This document shows positions 33,894-45,200 of a stretch of 64,000 nt of DNA, piece by piece. Position 1 is the stretch's first letter, and each line of letters opens with the position of its first letter. The position numbers were made by a program, and so were the translations under genes. The notes beneath the pieces are model-generated. The model worked only from the letters and a program-made list of their open reading frames with translations, made no database searches and was not told where the DNA came from. Source of the stretch: Malus domestica (Eukaryota; Streptophyta; Magnoliopsida; Rosales; Rosaceae); the NCBI RefSeq assembly GCF_042453785.1, contig NC_091664.1, positions 7,527,001 to 7,591,000 on the forward strand, in the 5' to 3' direction.

Positions 33894-36800
33894 ATGGCGT
33901 CTTCTTCATTCAAGATTGAGAATTTGTTGGGTATGTTGACTATAAAACTTCGAGATGATAATTTTGCTAAATGGGCCTTTCAGTTTCAGTCGGTTCTTAA
34001 AGGGTACAAATTGTTTGGTCATTTTGATGGTTCGATTGGTTGTCCATCAAAGTATGCTGTGAATTCTGACACTGGTATTACAAGGGAGATTACCACAGAG
34101 TTTCTTGATTGGGAGTCCACTGATATGGCGCTTATTAGTTTGCTGCTTTCTACACTCACAGATGAGGCCATGGAGTATGTCTTAGGGTGCAGGACTGCTT
34201 TTGAAGCATGGTCGAATCTTGTTGAAAGATATGCGTCTGTTTCGAAGTCTCGAGTTAATCATTTGAAAACAGAGTTGCAAACGATTCAGAAGGGGGCAGA
34301 TAACATTGATAAATACTTGTTACGTCTGAAGACTATCAGAGATCAGTTAATGGCTGCTGGTGAGACAATTTCTGACAATGACATTATCATTGCTGGCCTG
34401 GCAGGTTTACCTAAGGAATATAGTGTTATTCGCACAGTTATCTTGGCACGGGAATCTTCCATTACCTTAAGGGAATTTCGTGCTCAACTACTTGGTACTG
34501 AAAATGAGGTTGAAGGAGAAATGAGTCTGCTATCTCAGAATATGAATGCTCTTTTTGTTCAGGGTTCTCAGTCTGGTCAGCATACTAGTTTGGGATCTTC
34601 CAGTGGTGCATCTTCATCACATTCTCAAGATCATGCTCATATACCTGCTACTACAGCAGGTACTATTGTTTGGCAACCACAGGGGTCATTTAATAATGCT
34701 CATCAACATGGTATGGAGTCTAAGATGTGTGGTTCTAATAATTTTCCTCCAGGGCATCATGATCACTCTTGTGGATCCGGATCTCAGATGTGTGGTTCTA
34801 ATACTTTTCCTCCAGGGCATTATGATCACTCTTGTGGATCCGGATCTCAGATGTGTGGGTTTGTAGCTCACTCTTATTCTGGTCAGCAGCATGGTTTCAG
34901 ATCTCAGAACTATAATGGGGGTTACAGATCTGGAAATGGTGGTCAATCCAGGAATAATAGCAACAACTATAGAACTGGTAACAACTTCAGAGGACGTGGG
35001 TTTTATGGTGGAAATGGTCCTTATTCTTCAGGGACAAGACAAGGTCAGAATGTTACTGGGTCGTGGTCAGGCAATACTGAAGCTAAAACAAATGTTGTAG
35101 TTGAGTGTCAAATTTGCAATAAAAGAGGTCATACTGCAGTGAACTGTTTTCACAGAAATACAGGCAATACACCAGCTGGGTTTATTGTGGAGTGTCAGAT
35201 ATGTGGGAAAAGAGGCCATTCTGCTCTAGACTGTTTTCACAGAGCCAACTACACATATCAAGGTCAGCCACCCCCAGCCTCACTATCTGCCATGAGTGCA
35301 CAACAAACATCTCAGGATCTTTCTCAGGATTTGTGGATTGTGGATTCAGGTGCTTCACATCACATGACTGCAGATTTAAATGTTTTAAACCAAGTGGCTC
35401 CTTATCAAGGGTCTGATAATATAACCATTGGTAATGGTTCAAGTCTACCAATTAAACATATCGGTTCCACTGCACTTAATACTGCTGATCATTCTCTAGT
35501 TCTCAGTAAAGTCCTTCATGTTCCAAATATTGCCAGAAACCTTCTTTCAGTTAAACAATTGTGTGCAGATAATAATAGCTGGTTTATATGTGATGAGTGT
35601 GAGTTCTTTGTGCAGGACAAGAAGACAAAGGAGGTGGTGTATCACGGAAGGAGTAAACCCGAAGAGTTATTTCAGATTCCAGTGGTTAAAGCTTCTAGAG
35701 AGAACAAGTTTGTTACAAGCAATCCAGTGGCTTACTTAGGGAAAATGGTGAAATCAGATATTTGGCATCAACGGTTGGGTCACCCTGCACATGATACTAT
35801 GGCTGCAATGTTAAAACAGTCTAAGGTTTTACACAAGTTAGATGCAACTTGTACTACTTGTATTTCTTGTATTAGGGGTAAAATGTCTAGGATACCTTTT
35901 CCTGTGAGAAATGCTAGTTGTTTGGCTCCATTTGAGAAAGTTCATACCGATGTTTCGGGTCCAACACCTGTAAGGTCTGTGGAAGGCTTTAGATACTATG
36001 TACTTTTCGTAGATGAATATACAAGATTTACTTGGATATTTCCCATGTGCAACAATTCTGATGTGTATGCAATTTTTCTCAAGTTCTATGCTTTCATTTA
36101 CACTCAGTTTGGGTTAACAATTAAAGGTTTGCAAACAGATGGTGGAGGTGAATACACTTGCAAGCGGTTTACATCTTTTTTGGCTGCAAAAGGCATTATG
36201 CAATTTATTTCTTGCCCATACACGCCTCAACAGAATGGAATGTCAGAAAGGAAACATAGACATGTGGTGGACATTGCTCTCACTTTGTTAAATGCTTCTG
36301 GTTTAAGTAGTGAGTTTTGGTACTTTGCTTGTGCTCATGCAGTTTTTCTGATTAATAAAATGCCGTGTAAAACCTTGTCATTTAGTTCTCCCTATTTCCT
36401 GCTATACAACAAAGTGCTTGAGGTACAGTCCTTAAGAATTTTTGGAACTGCTGTGTTTCCATGGATCAAGCCGTATAACAGTCATAAATTGCAGTATAAG
36501 TCCAAAATATGTATCTTTTTAGGATATTCAATGGGGTATAAGGGAGTGATATGTTATGATCCACAGTCTAAGAAATGCATTATATCACGGCATGTTATTT
36601 TTGAAGAGTCAATATTTCCAGCAAGGTTGAGACCTTCTCACAGTGGTCTGGCATTAGCTGAGACAGTCCATCAAACTAGCTCTGTGATTATTCCATTTCC
36701 TATTCCCATGCAGTCTCCAATGGGTCAATCTGAGCAGGATGGGACATCGATGTCTAACTCATCAGCATCAACCTCCTCTCCAGCTAGTGATACACCAACT

Positions 36801-38663
36801 CCACCTTCTTTGCTTCCTGTCCTCGATCCTACTCAACTTCAGGTATTATTACCTTTGTCTGAGCACTCCTCTAGTAATGCTTCCCCTGTATTACCTGTAC
36901 AAAATCCACTTCCTTCTCGGATTCAAACTAGGTTACAAACAGGTGCTATTTCAAGAAAGAATTATGCAGCTTATTTGGCCACTTTTCCTGAGTTAAATTC
37001 CTTACAAATACTGGAGTCTTGCTCGGATATGTCCTGGTCTAAGTCCATTCCTAGTGCATGTCCTGGAGGGTTTTCATTTCTGGCTGATATCACAGAACCT
37101 GATGAACCTATAACTTTTAGGGTAGCATCGTGTAAATCTGAATGGCAACATACTATGCAAGAAGAATATAATGCATTAAAGGCTCAAGGTACATGGGTTC
37201 TAGTTCCCTCTCCATCTCACAGAACAATTGTAGGTAGCAAATGGGTGTATAAAATCAAGAAAAATCCAGATGGTTCAATATCAAGGTATAAGGCTCGGTT
37301 AGTTGCTCAGGGGTACACTCAAGAACATGGCCTAGATTACTCAGAGACTTTCAGTCCTGTGGTTAGACACACTACTATTCGTTTAATTCTTGTTTTAGCT
37401 GCACAGTTTGGTTGGAATCTGCGACAACTTGACATTAAAAATGCCTTTTTGCACGGTGATCTCGAGGAAGAGGTCTACATGCTGCAACCTCAAGGATTTG
37501 TGGATCCTTCCTGTCCAAGTTATGTGTGTAAGCTCATTAAATCTCTCTATGGCTTGAAACAAGCCCCGCGAGCCTGGAACTCAAAGTTTACAAGTTATCT
37601 TCCATCCCTTGGGTTCACAACTTCCTTATCGGATACAAGCTTATTTGTTAAAGTAGATAAAGGGGATATTGTTCTCTTATTGCTTTATGTAGACGATATT
37701 ATACTCACTGGTTCCAATCCTATAACAGTTCAAGTAGTGATCAGTGAACTTGCTGAAGTGTTTGATCTCAAGGACATGGGCAGATTATCTTATTTCTTGG
37801 GATTGCAGATTCAGTATAAAGATGATGGTTCATTGTTCATCAGTCAATCGAAATATGCTAAAGATCTCCTCAAGAAGGCAGCAATGGAGACATGTAAGCC
37901 TACATCAACACCATCTAAGCCCCATGCACAATTTCTTGAACAAGAAGGGGCTCCTCTCTCTGACCCAAGTCATTATCGAAGTTTGGTAGGGGCTCTCCAA
38001 TATTTGACATTTACTCGGCCAGATCTTGCTCAGGCTGTTAACATGGTTTGTCAGTTTATGACTTCCCCGACCGATCTTCATATGCATCTTGTCAAACGCA
38101 TCTTACGGTACTTGAAAGGCACACTTGAGTATGGTTTGCATTACAAAAAGAGCTTGGATTTCAATTTGCTTGCCTATTCTGATTCAGACTGGGTGGCAGA
38201 CATAAACACCCGACGTTCTATAACTGGTTTTGTGATTTACTTGGGCGATAATCCCATTTCATGGCAGTCTAAGAAGCAATCCATCGTATCTCGCAGCTCT
38301 ACTGAGGCTGAATACAAAGCTCTAGCACATTCTGCAGCAGATTTGTTTTGGATTCGATCTCTTCTCAAAGACATACATCAGTGCATCTTGGTGCCTCCAG
38401 TCATTCACTGTGACAATCTGAGTGCTTTAGCTCTAAGATCGAATCTTATCTTTCACTCGAAGATAAAACATCTTGATACCGACTATCATTTTGTTCGTGA
38501 AAAGGTACAACGGGGTGATTTACTTGTCCAATATATACCTACTGAAGAACAGGTTGCAGATGTTTTCACCAAAGGTCTGCATGGTCCTGTGTTTGCAAAG
38601 CACTACCGATATCTTGCTCTTGCTGTTTCAGGTTCAGTTTTAGATCCGGTTTCAGGTGGTTAG
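33894..38663 (+). CDS. Copia gag-pol polyprotein
   Basis: A single 1589-residue frame if started at the ATG of MASSSFKIENLLGML (33894); an upstream ATG at 33786 would add 36 hydrophobic residues and is less likely. In order: UBN2-type gag; a glycine/serine-rich stretch with a repeated MCGSN.FPPGH motif; two CCHC knuckles (CQICNKRGHTAVNC near residue 404, CQICGKRGHSALDC near 433); protease DSGASHHM near 483; integrase with the TDGGGEY and PQQNGMSERKH motifs; reverse transcriptase with LLLYVDDI near 1265; RNase H to the end. Two knuckles instead of the usual single one is a feature of this copy. It is a transposon gene. Confidence 0.92.
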   Translation: MASSSFKIENLLGMLTIKLRDDNFAKWAFQFQSVLKGYKLFGHFDGSIGCPSKYAVNSDTGITREITTEFLDWESTDMALISLLLSTLTDEAMEYVLGCRTAFEAWSNLVERYASVSKSRVNHLKTELQTIQKGADNIDKYLLRLKTIRDQLMAAGETISDNDIIIAGLAGLPKEYSVIRTVILARESSITLREFRAQLLGTENEVEGEMSLLSQNMNALFVQGSQSGQHTSLGSSSGASSSHSQDHAHIPATTAGTIVWQPQGSFNNAHQHGMESKMCGSNNFPPGHHDHSCGSGSQMCGSNTFPPGHYDHSCGSGSQMCGFVAHSYSGQQHGFRSQNYNGGYRSGNGGQSRNNSNNYRTGNNFRGRGFYGGNGPYSSGTRQGQNVTGSWSGNTEAKTNVVVECQICNKRGHTAVNCFHRNTGNTPAGFIVECQICGKRGHSALDCFHRANYTYQGQPPPASLSAMSAQQTSQDLSQDLWIVDSGASHHMTADLNVLNQVAPYQGSDNITIGNGSSLPIKHIGSTALNTADHSLVLSKVLHVPNIARNLLSVKQLCADNNSWFICDECEFFVQDKKTKEVVYHGRSKPEELFQIPVVKASRENKFVTSNPVAYLGKMVKSDIWHQRLGHPAHDTMAAMLKQSKVLHKLDATCTTCISCIRGKMSRIPFPVRNASCLAPFEKVHTDVSGPTPVRSVEGFRYYVLFVDEYTRFTWIFPMCNNSDVYAIFLKFYAFIYTQFGLTIKGLQTDGGGEYTCKRFTSFLAAKGIMQFISCPYTPQQNGMSERKHRHVVDIALTLLNASGLSSEFWYFACAHAVFLINKMPCKTLSFSSPYFLLYNKVLEVQSLRIFGTAVFPWIKPYNSHKLQYKSKICIFLGYSMGYKGVICYDPQSKKCIISRHVIFEESIFPARLRPSHSGLALAETVHQTSSVIIPFPIPMQSPMGQSEQDGTSMSNSSASTSSPASDTPTPPSLLPVLDPTQLQVLLPLSEHSSSNASPVLPVQNPLPSRIQTRLQTGAISRKNYAAYLATFPELNSLQILESCSDMSWSKSIPSACPGGFSFLADITEPDEPITFRVASCKSEWQHTMQEEYNALKAQGTWVLVPSPSHRTIVGSKWVYKIKKNPDGSISRYKARLVAQGYTQEHGLDYSETFSPVVRHTTIRLILVLAAQFGWNLRQLDIKNAFLHGDLEEEVYMLQPQGFVDPSCPSYVCKLIKSLYGLKQAPRAWNSKFTSYLPSLGFTTSLSDTSLFVKVDKGDIVLLLLYVDDIILTGSNPITVQVVISELAEVFDLKDMGRLSYFLGLQIQYKDDGSLFISQSKYAKDLLKKAAMETCKPTSTPSKPHAQFLEQEGAPLSDPSHYRSLVGALQYLTFTRPDLAQAVNMVCQFMTSPTDLHMHLVKRILRYLKGTLEYGLHYKKSLDFNLLAYSDSDWVADINTRRSITGFVIYLGDNPISWQSKKQSIVSRSSTEAEYKALAHSAADLFWIRSLLKDIHQCILVPPVIHCDNLSALALRSNLIFHSKIKHLDTDYHFVREKVQRGDLLVQYIPTEEQVADVFTKGLHGPVFAKHYRYLALAVSGSVLDPVSGG

Positions 38664-38711
38664 CTGTTTCAAACTTCACTTGGCAGATCTATGTTCAGTT
38701 TGAGGGGGGAG

Positions 38712-38985
38712 TAATAACCAATATAACAGAATTGCCACATGTATAACAGAAATGCCACATGGCATTATCTAGAAGGTGGGTTAGTTAATACAAGTAGAAG
38801 GCTATTGTTGTAATTAGTTCTTATGGGTATATAAGGGGTAATAGGGTTCTCATTTGAGTAAGAATGTATTGTAAGAATTACTGAAAGCCTTAATACATTT
38901 CCTCTTTCTTCCACTCTATCTTTTCTCATGATCTTCTTATTCGATTCTAGTATCCATTGCTATTCATAGCTTCTCTGTGTTAATA
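38712..38985 (+). repeat. 3' LTR of copia element 2
   Basis: 274 bp, followed directly by the target copy TGGTC and the second half of the kinase. Confidence 0.9.
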
Positions 38986-39871
38986 TGGTCAAGATTGCAG
39001 ATTTGGGTTCGGCTAAGGAGATTGATTCACCTCCTCCCTATACAGACTACGTCACTACTCGTCCGTATCGTGCTCCTGAGGTGTTGCTTCGGTCAGGCTT
39101 GTATGGTCCTAAGGTCGATATGTGGGCAATGGGTGCCATCATAGCGGAGGTGTTTTCATTCCTGCCTCTATTTCCCGGTGAAAGTGCTGATGATCAGATG
39201 TTCAAGATTTGCAGTGTTATAGGCAGTCCCACTTGGGAGTCATGGCCAGAGGGACAGCTTCTTGCCCAAAACTTGAACTATCAGTTTCCAAAAATTGGCG
39301 GGGTTGGTCTATCTGCGATGATTCCTTCTGCAAGCAGATCTGCCATCCAGCTGATTTCTTCCCTTTGTTCTTGGGACCCTTACGCGAGGCCTACTGCTGC
39401 TGAGGCACTACGGCATCCTTTCTTCGTTGGCAACTACAAGATTCCACGAGCCATCCCTTTGAGACAAAGCAATATCCTGCCTGCATCAAACTCTCTTATT
39501 TTCGCCTAGATTTGACACGAATAATGTGGGTAGTTAACTGCATTTGATTCATTAGCTTTCAAAAACTAGATACAAATTTTATTTTAACAAGTGTAGTTTA
39601 TTTGAATGCTCAACGTAGAGTGGCAGCAGGCCAACTACATGTAATGTATGTATGTATGATACAGTTTAGTAAGCTCTCATTAATCTGCGATATATACCTA
39701 CAAATTTCATTTCAACTGAGTCACATTGTTTTGTTTGGTTCATATTTCAGTGTTCGAAACATAATCAGACATCGACACTTAGTAAGTAAATGAACAAATT
39801 ACTTGCAGGCTAATTTGCGAGGAAAAAGGAAACTCAGATAACATAACGCAAGGCTTTAATTTACAACTCAA

Positions 39872-40915
39872 GGCATCCAACAACGAAGTAGAGTATAATG
39901 CCTTATTAACAGGACTCTGAATGGCACAAGATCTGGCAGTCAAGAGGCTCGCAATCCATTCCGATTCTCAGCTCATCACTAGCCAAACTGCTGGGGAGTA
40001 TGCAACAAAGCATCTAAGGATGACATTATACCTCGAGAAGGTACGAAAGCAACTTGAGGCGTTTCAGACTTACACCCTCACATAGGTGCCATATGTAAAT
40101 AACGCTCATGCAAACACCATGACAGCCTTCAACTCTACTTTGGACTACCAATTCAGATGCTCCATCCCGATCGAGTATTTGGGAAAGCCGAGTATAGAAG
40201 AAGAACCAACAGCTGAGGGGTTACAAGTTAGTACAATCCCAAGTTGGCAAGATCCTATCATCTACTACCTAGTCAATAGGACACTTATTGTAGAAAGATT
40301 AAAAGCTAGGAAGCTACAAATAAAGGTGACACGCTACTATATGTGGAACGACATTCTCGTATGAAGGTCCTTTTGAGGCCCACATCATTCGTTGCAAAGT
40401 GCCTCCTGATGACTTAAAAGTTTTGAGCTCGATCCACAAAGGAGTTTGCGAAAACCACTAAGGAGGCCGATCCTTAGCACATAAGGTCTTCAACGCCGGC
40501 TACTACTAGCCTACCGTGCATTAAGACGCTAAGGAATTGTTCAAAAGTACAACAAATATCAACGCTTCAAGCTTGTACCCTTACTACTTGCCAGCGAGCT
40601 CCACCCGCAGACAAGCCTATGGCCATTTATGCAGTGGGAAATCAACCTAGTAGGGCCCAAGCTGCCTGATACTAGGGGCAAAAGCATAATGATTGTGGCT
40701 ACCAACTACTTCACCAAGTGGGTAGAAGCTGAGCTCATGACCACCACTACTCAATTAGACATAGAGTGCTTCAACCATAATCTATCATCACTGACAATTG
40801 CCTGTAATTCGTGGGCAAAGACTTGGCGAAGTTCTTCTAGAAATATGGCATCAAGCAGCATATATCTACGCTTAGATATCCCCAAAGCAATGGGCAGGCG
40901 AAGGCATCCAACAAG
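39872..40915 (+). mobile_element. Ty3/gypsy fragment at the joint of copies 2 and 3
   Basis: Near-identical duplicate of 24741-25782 with the same two boundaries, including AAGGCATCCAACA at 40901-40913. Broken, with several breaks. Its identical placement shows that both joints descend from one event. Confidence 0.75.
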
Positions 40916-40981
40916 ACAATGGATTACTAAGTTATCGAGTGGGATCAAGGATGGGACCACGTACAGCAGGGGATCGCAAAG

Positions 40982-41877
40982 ATGAACAGGATTATACAAG
41001 GATCATCAGAACCTCAGTTCACCTCAGAAGAATATATGAGCCTTTACACAACTATCTATAACATGTCTATTCAACAACCTCCTCATAATTATTCTCAGCA
41101 GCTCTATGAAAAGTATCAGAAGACAATTGAGGAATACATTTCTTCAACAGTGTTGCTGCCCCTAATGGAGAAGCATGATGAGTTGATGTTGCAGGAGTAC
41201 GTCAAAAATTGGGTAAATTATAAAGTTATGTTTAGGTGGCTCTCACACTTCTTTTGTTTTTTTATGATCGTGGCATCACTCGGAATCAGACATCACTTCC
41301 TGGGCCGAATGAAGTTGTACTTAACTGCTTCCGTAATTTGGTTTATCCGAAGGTAAATGCTAATGTGAGATATTATGTACTTGGACTTATGCATAAAGAA
41401 CGCGAGGGAGAGAAAATTGACAGAGCACTACTGAAGAATGTGATAAATATATATGTTGAAATTGAAATGGGAGAATTGGATGCGTATGAAAAGGACTTCG
41501 AAGAATACATGCTTATTGATACTCGCAAGTACTATTTGCATAAAGCATCAAGTTGGATTTTGGAGTACTCATACACGGATTACATGTTGAAGGCAGATGA
41601 ATGCTTGAGAAGGGAGAGGGATAGAGTTTCTTGTTACCTGCTTCCGAGCAGTCAGAAGAAGCTAATGGAGACAGTGAAACATTGCTTGGTGGTGGTTCAT
41701 GGAAGTCAATTGATTCAGAAGAAGCATTCTGTATCTGGATGTACTTTGCTCACGGATGAAAATCTGGAGGAGCTTTCTAGGAAATTTATTGCTAATTTGG
41801 CATTGGAACAACGAGTCTCTGCTGAAGGTTCACCCTTTGTTCGACAGGCAGAAGATGTAGCAATGATTGAGGATTGA
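40982..41877 (+). pseudogene. CUL1-like: Cullin-1-like N-terminal pseudogene, copy 3
   Basis: Same start ([13 protein letters not shown]) and same final stop as copy 2. A thymine run near 41257-41264 is one base shorter than in copies 1 and 2, shifting the frame within the helix 5 region. The first frame ends at 41356, and the rest ([20 protein letters not shown] onward) continues in another frame to 41877. The native upstream region is replaced by the gypsy joint as in copy 2. No full N-terminal product is expected. Confidence 0.8.
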
Positions 41878-42255
41878 GGGGAGTCATACTGCAACAATTG
41901 ACCTGTAGAAAAATGGTAAAAAATGTTTGGTTATTAGGGGTTTTACTGTCGGATATGCTGCAAATTTTGCGCTGCTTGTTTTGAGATCCTTTGACCCACC
42001 CTCTGATATGTCATATAACTAACTACCTTGGTGCCAAGTATGTTTTGTAATTGTTGTCACTGTGGCATTAAAATGGATGTTTGGAAAACAATGGAAAACG
42101 TGGTTGATAAAATCGCTGCCGTTATGTCTTAGCTTTGCGTACTTGTGTTCAAGCATCAAATTGTAGTTTCAATCCAGTGTTTGAATCCAAATGTTAAAAA
42201 ACAGAATCAAGAAATAGAAGTTGCGTTACAGTGTCTGATCAATATTGACCTAAGT
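41878..42255. other. Spacer after cullin-like copy 3
   Basis: Noncoding, matches 26746-27123. Holds the lone minisatellite monomer (about 42175-42240) and the target copy TAAGT at 42251-42255. Confidence 0.7.
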
Positions 42256-45200
42256 TGTAACAGCCTGTCCCTAAAAATGATGATTTTATAATTTTAATAG
42301 TTGAGTTATGAAGATGCCCTTCGAGGCAAAGTGTTGACTTGTGTTGACTACCGCGTCGTGTTATGTGAGACTCATTTTCTTGGCGTATTCTCTTGTTACT
42401 AGTCGCTACGGACGTGTGGGAGCAAACAGGATGTGATTTGGAGCTATAACGAAAGAGTTATTAATATTTAAAGTTAAAGATATTTTAGTAAATTAATTAA
42501 TTTCAGATTTTGTTGAGGGGAAAATCTGGAATGCCACATGGGTGGCCCAGATTAAAGGAAATGAGGAATGGATGGTGGAGATGTAAAGGAAAGAAGATAA
42601 AAGAAAAAATGAGAGGAAGTGTGTGACTAATAGGGAGAGGAGAGAGTTAGGATGACCCAATCAAAAACAAAGGAAAGGAGGAAAAAAGGAGAGAAGAGAG
42701 GAGCGGGGGATTCGTCGACCCGGTTCCATTTTTCGACCCGACCCGGTCCTTTTCATCTTCTCCGATGGTTTTTCGTCAGTTTTTCCGGCGAACCACGTTA
42801 TCTAACCCCCTGGAAAATGTTCCACGACCTTCCCTCTACCCATTACAACCGAAAATTGTAGAAATTTAACCATGAAGGTATGAAACCGCACCAGTGGGTG
42901 CGGGAAACCTTTACTGTCGATTCTCCTATTATTGAAACGATTTTCACCAATTACCACCACCTATAGCATCCTCATGAGGTCTGGAATAAAGCCCAAACAA
43001 GTTTTGGGGCGTCGGAGTTCGTTCGACGTCGAATGGAGCACACCCAAATTCAAGGGTTTCGTACGGTTCGTGGTGATTTGAGGTGTTTCTCGACCCAATT
43101 GGCCTTAGTAGCAGGTATAAATCAATTCCTCATGTTTTGTAAATGAATTCTCATGTTTGGATCATTTAATTTGGTGGAGAAATGAGATAGCTATAACGAT
43201 TTTTAGGTTGCCAAGTTTCCAGTGACCTTAGCCACGTTCGGGGCGTTTTCCGGCTAAACTACGGCGAGTTAGCCATCATGTAAGGTACCAATCTCTTCGT
43301 CTCATCGCGAACTATGATTTTCGTTTTGAATTACCTGTTTTCGTTGGGTATTGACAAAGTTATCGACATTGAAAGGTTGCCCAGAAATTCCGGCCAGTTA
43401 CTTGTTTTCCCTCGGACAATCGTCTTTCAGACCATATTCCGACCACCTCCGGCCACCATTTGGACTCCAAGTTGGTATAATTTTGTTCTACATTTCTCTA
43501 GCTTCGATTTGGTGTATTAAGGGTTGAATTTGGTTGAAAAACAAGTGAGATATGGAGTTCCAAAGATCGCCCAGGAAATCTGCAAAATCTGTAGAATCCG
43601 GCAAAGTTCCACTAAGGTCCACCACTTGATTATGTTAGTAATCGACGATCCGACCGTTGGATCGTCACCAAAATTTAATACATTATATTACCTAATATTT
43701 GAGAACCATAGAAACTTACAGATAGGGAATCTGAAGTACGGATCTTCCTAAATTGGATTTGTAAGTTTATAAAATAAATGTTAACTGCCACTTAGTTTTG
43801 GGCAATTGGCGGAGATCTGACCGTTGGATCGTAATGAAATTTTAGTATGTTATTCTAGAAGCATAATGTGGATCTTTGGAAGTTGCGGATTGGAAATCTA
43901 ACGTGCGGATCTTCTGGATCGAGTTATACAGAGTTGTGGACCCAACCATCGATCTTCGATCGACGATTGACTCTTGGTCAATGGGTCTCAAATTATTCTT
44001 GAAGGTCCTTGAGGATATTTTTTTTTATGTAAATTATGTATTCTATTGGTAAGAACTCTAAGACATGATTTGATACTTGGCCACAGGCGACGATAGTTCG
44101 TAATGTCTCGATATTCGTGCAAGAGAGTATAAGATTGATATCTCCTTAAACGTTTATAAATTGAATATTTCTTATAATTACTGTCAATACTTTGAAGTAC
44201 TAATGTGAACTACGAATGGCTTGATCCCTGTTTAGGGTACGTAGGTAGTCTAACGAGACGTTAGATGCAGCCATACAATAAGTGAGATTAAATAATCGAG
44301 ACAAAAGCTTTGTTTGGGAAAATGAGCAATGTGAAGGAATCTGGTGAAAAAATGTGATATTTAACCCTATGTTTTGGGTGAATAAATGTTGGTTATAAAT
44401 CAACGTACGAGGAAACGAGAAATTGTGGTTTTATGTTTTATAAATGCCATGCCATAATTAGTCTACATTTTAGTATGTGATTTAGTATAACCTTGCACAA
44501 TGTTGCACACCAATGCGGAAGCTAAGGTAAGTTCAGGTGAGTATATAATGTGGTAGGATTGATGAGATATGAATATGTCGTACATGTCACTAAAGGTGAC
44601 TCGAACTTATATGCTAGCAACGATTGATGAGATACTCCGACTTATATGCTAGCAACGATTGATGAGATATATGATGAGATATGAATATGTCGTACATGTT
44701 ACTAAAGGTGACTCGGACTTATATGCTAGCCATGATTGATGAGATATGTGATGAGATATGAATATGTCGTACAAGTCACTAAAGATGACTCCGACTTATA
44801 TGCTAGCCATGATTGAAGAGATATATGATGAGATATGTGATGAAATGCTAGCATAAATGTGGTGATATATGATGAGATGCTAGCATATATTTATGATGAG
44901 ATATGTGATGAAATGCTTGCATATATTTATGATGAGATATGTGATGAAATGCTAGCATAAATGTGGTGATATATAGCATACATTTATGATGAGATATGTG
45001 ATGAAATGCTAGCATATATTTATGATGAGATATGTGATGAAATGCTAGCATAAATGTGGTGATATATGATGAGATGCTAGCATATATTTATGATGAGATA
45101 GATATGTGATGAAATGCTAGCATATATTTATGATGAGATATGTGATGAAATGCTAGCATAAATGTGGTGATATATGATGAGATGCTAGCATATATTTATG

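Larger units (their letters stand above)
32943..38985 (+). mobile_element. Ty1/copia element that looks whole, inside kinase copy 2
   Basis: A 6043-bp element has 274-bp LTRs at 32943-33216 and 38712-38985 that differ at about two positions, so it is young. It is flanked by a perfect 5-bp target copy TGGTC (32938-32942, 38986-38990). The primer site TGGTATCAGAGC starts directly after the 5' LTR, and a TGAGGGGGGAG purine tract precedes the 3' LTR. The LTR ends are TAATAACC...GTTAATA, not the usual TG...CA. One long gag-pol frame spans the interior, so the element looks whole. It is absent from kinase copies 1 and 3. Confidence 0.92.
32523..39509 (+). pseudogene. MHK-like: MHK/MAK-like kinase copy 2, split by a copia element
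   Basis: The first 140 codons (32523-32942) run through the catalytic loop HRDLKPANVLV. Then a 6.0-kb copia element interrupts the frame just before KIADLGSAKE, and the remainder runs from about 38991 to 39509. The split separates the catalytic loop from the activation segment, so no active kinase is expected. The 5' half shares variants with copy 3 (AQHQPTGE, CLNLPEVQ), while the last 160 bp share silent variants with copy 1, indicating a recombinant. EVFSFLPLFPG here differs from ELFSFRPLFPG in copy 3. Confidence 0.85.
25783..40915 (+). repeat. Tandem module copy 2
   Basis: The second module copy: cullin-like 25849-26745, solo LTR 27124-29934, hAT 30544-31438, SINE, kinase split by a copia element, and gypsy joint 39872-40915. 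Its left part shares insertions with copy 3, while its far right part shares the kinase end and joint with copy 1. Confidence 0.9.

Noticed and set aside
44848-45051. Minus-strand frame of repeated MLAFHHISHHKY
   Set aside because: A reading of the minisatellite inside the solo LTR, not a repeat protein.
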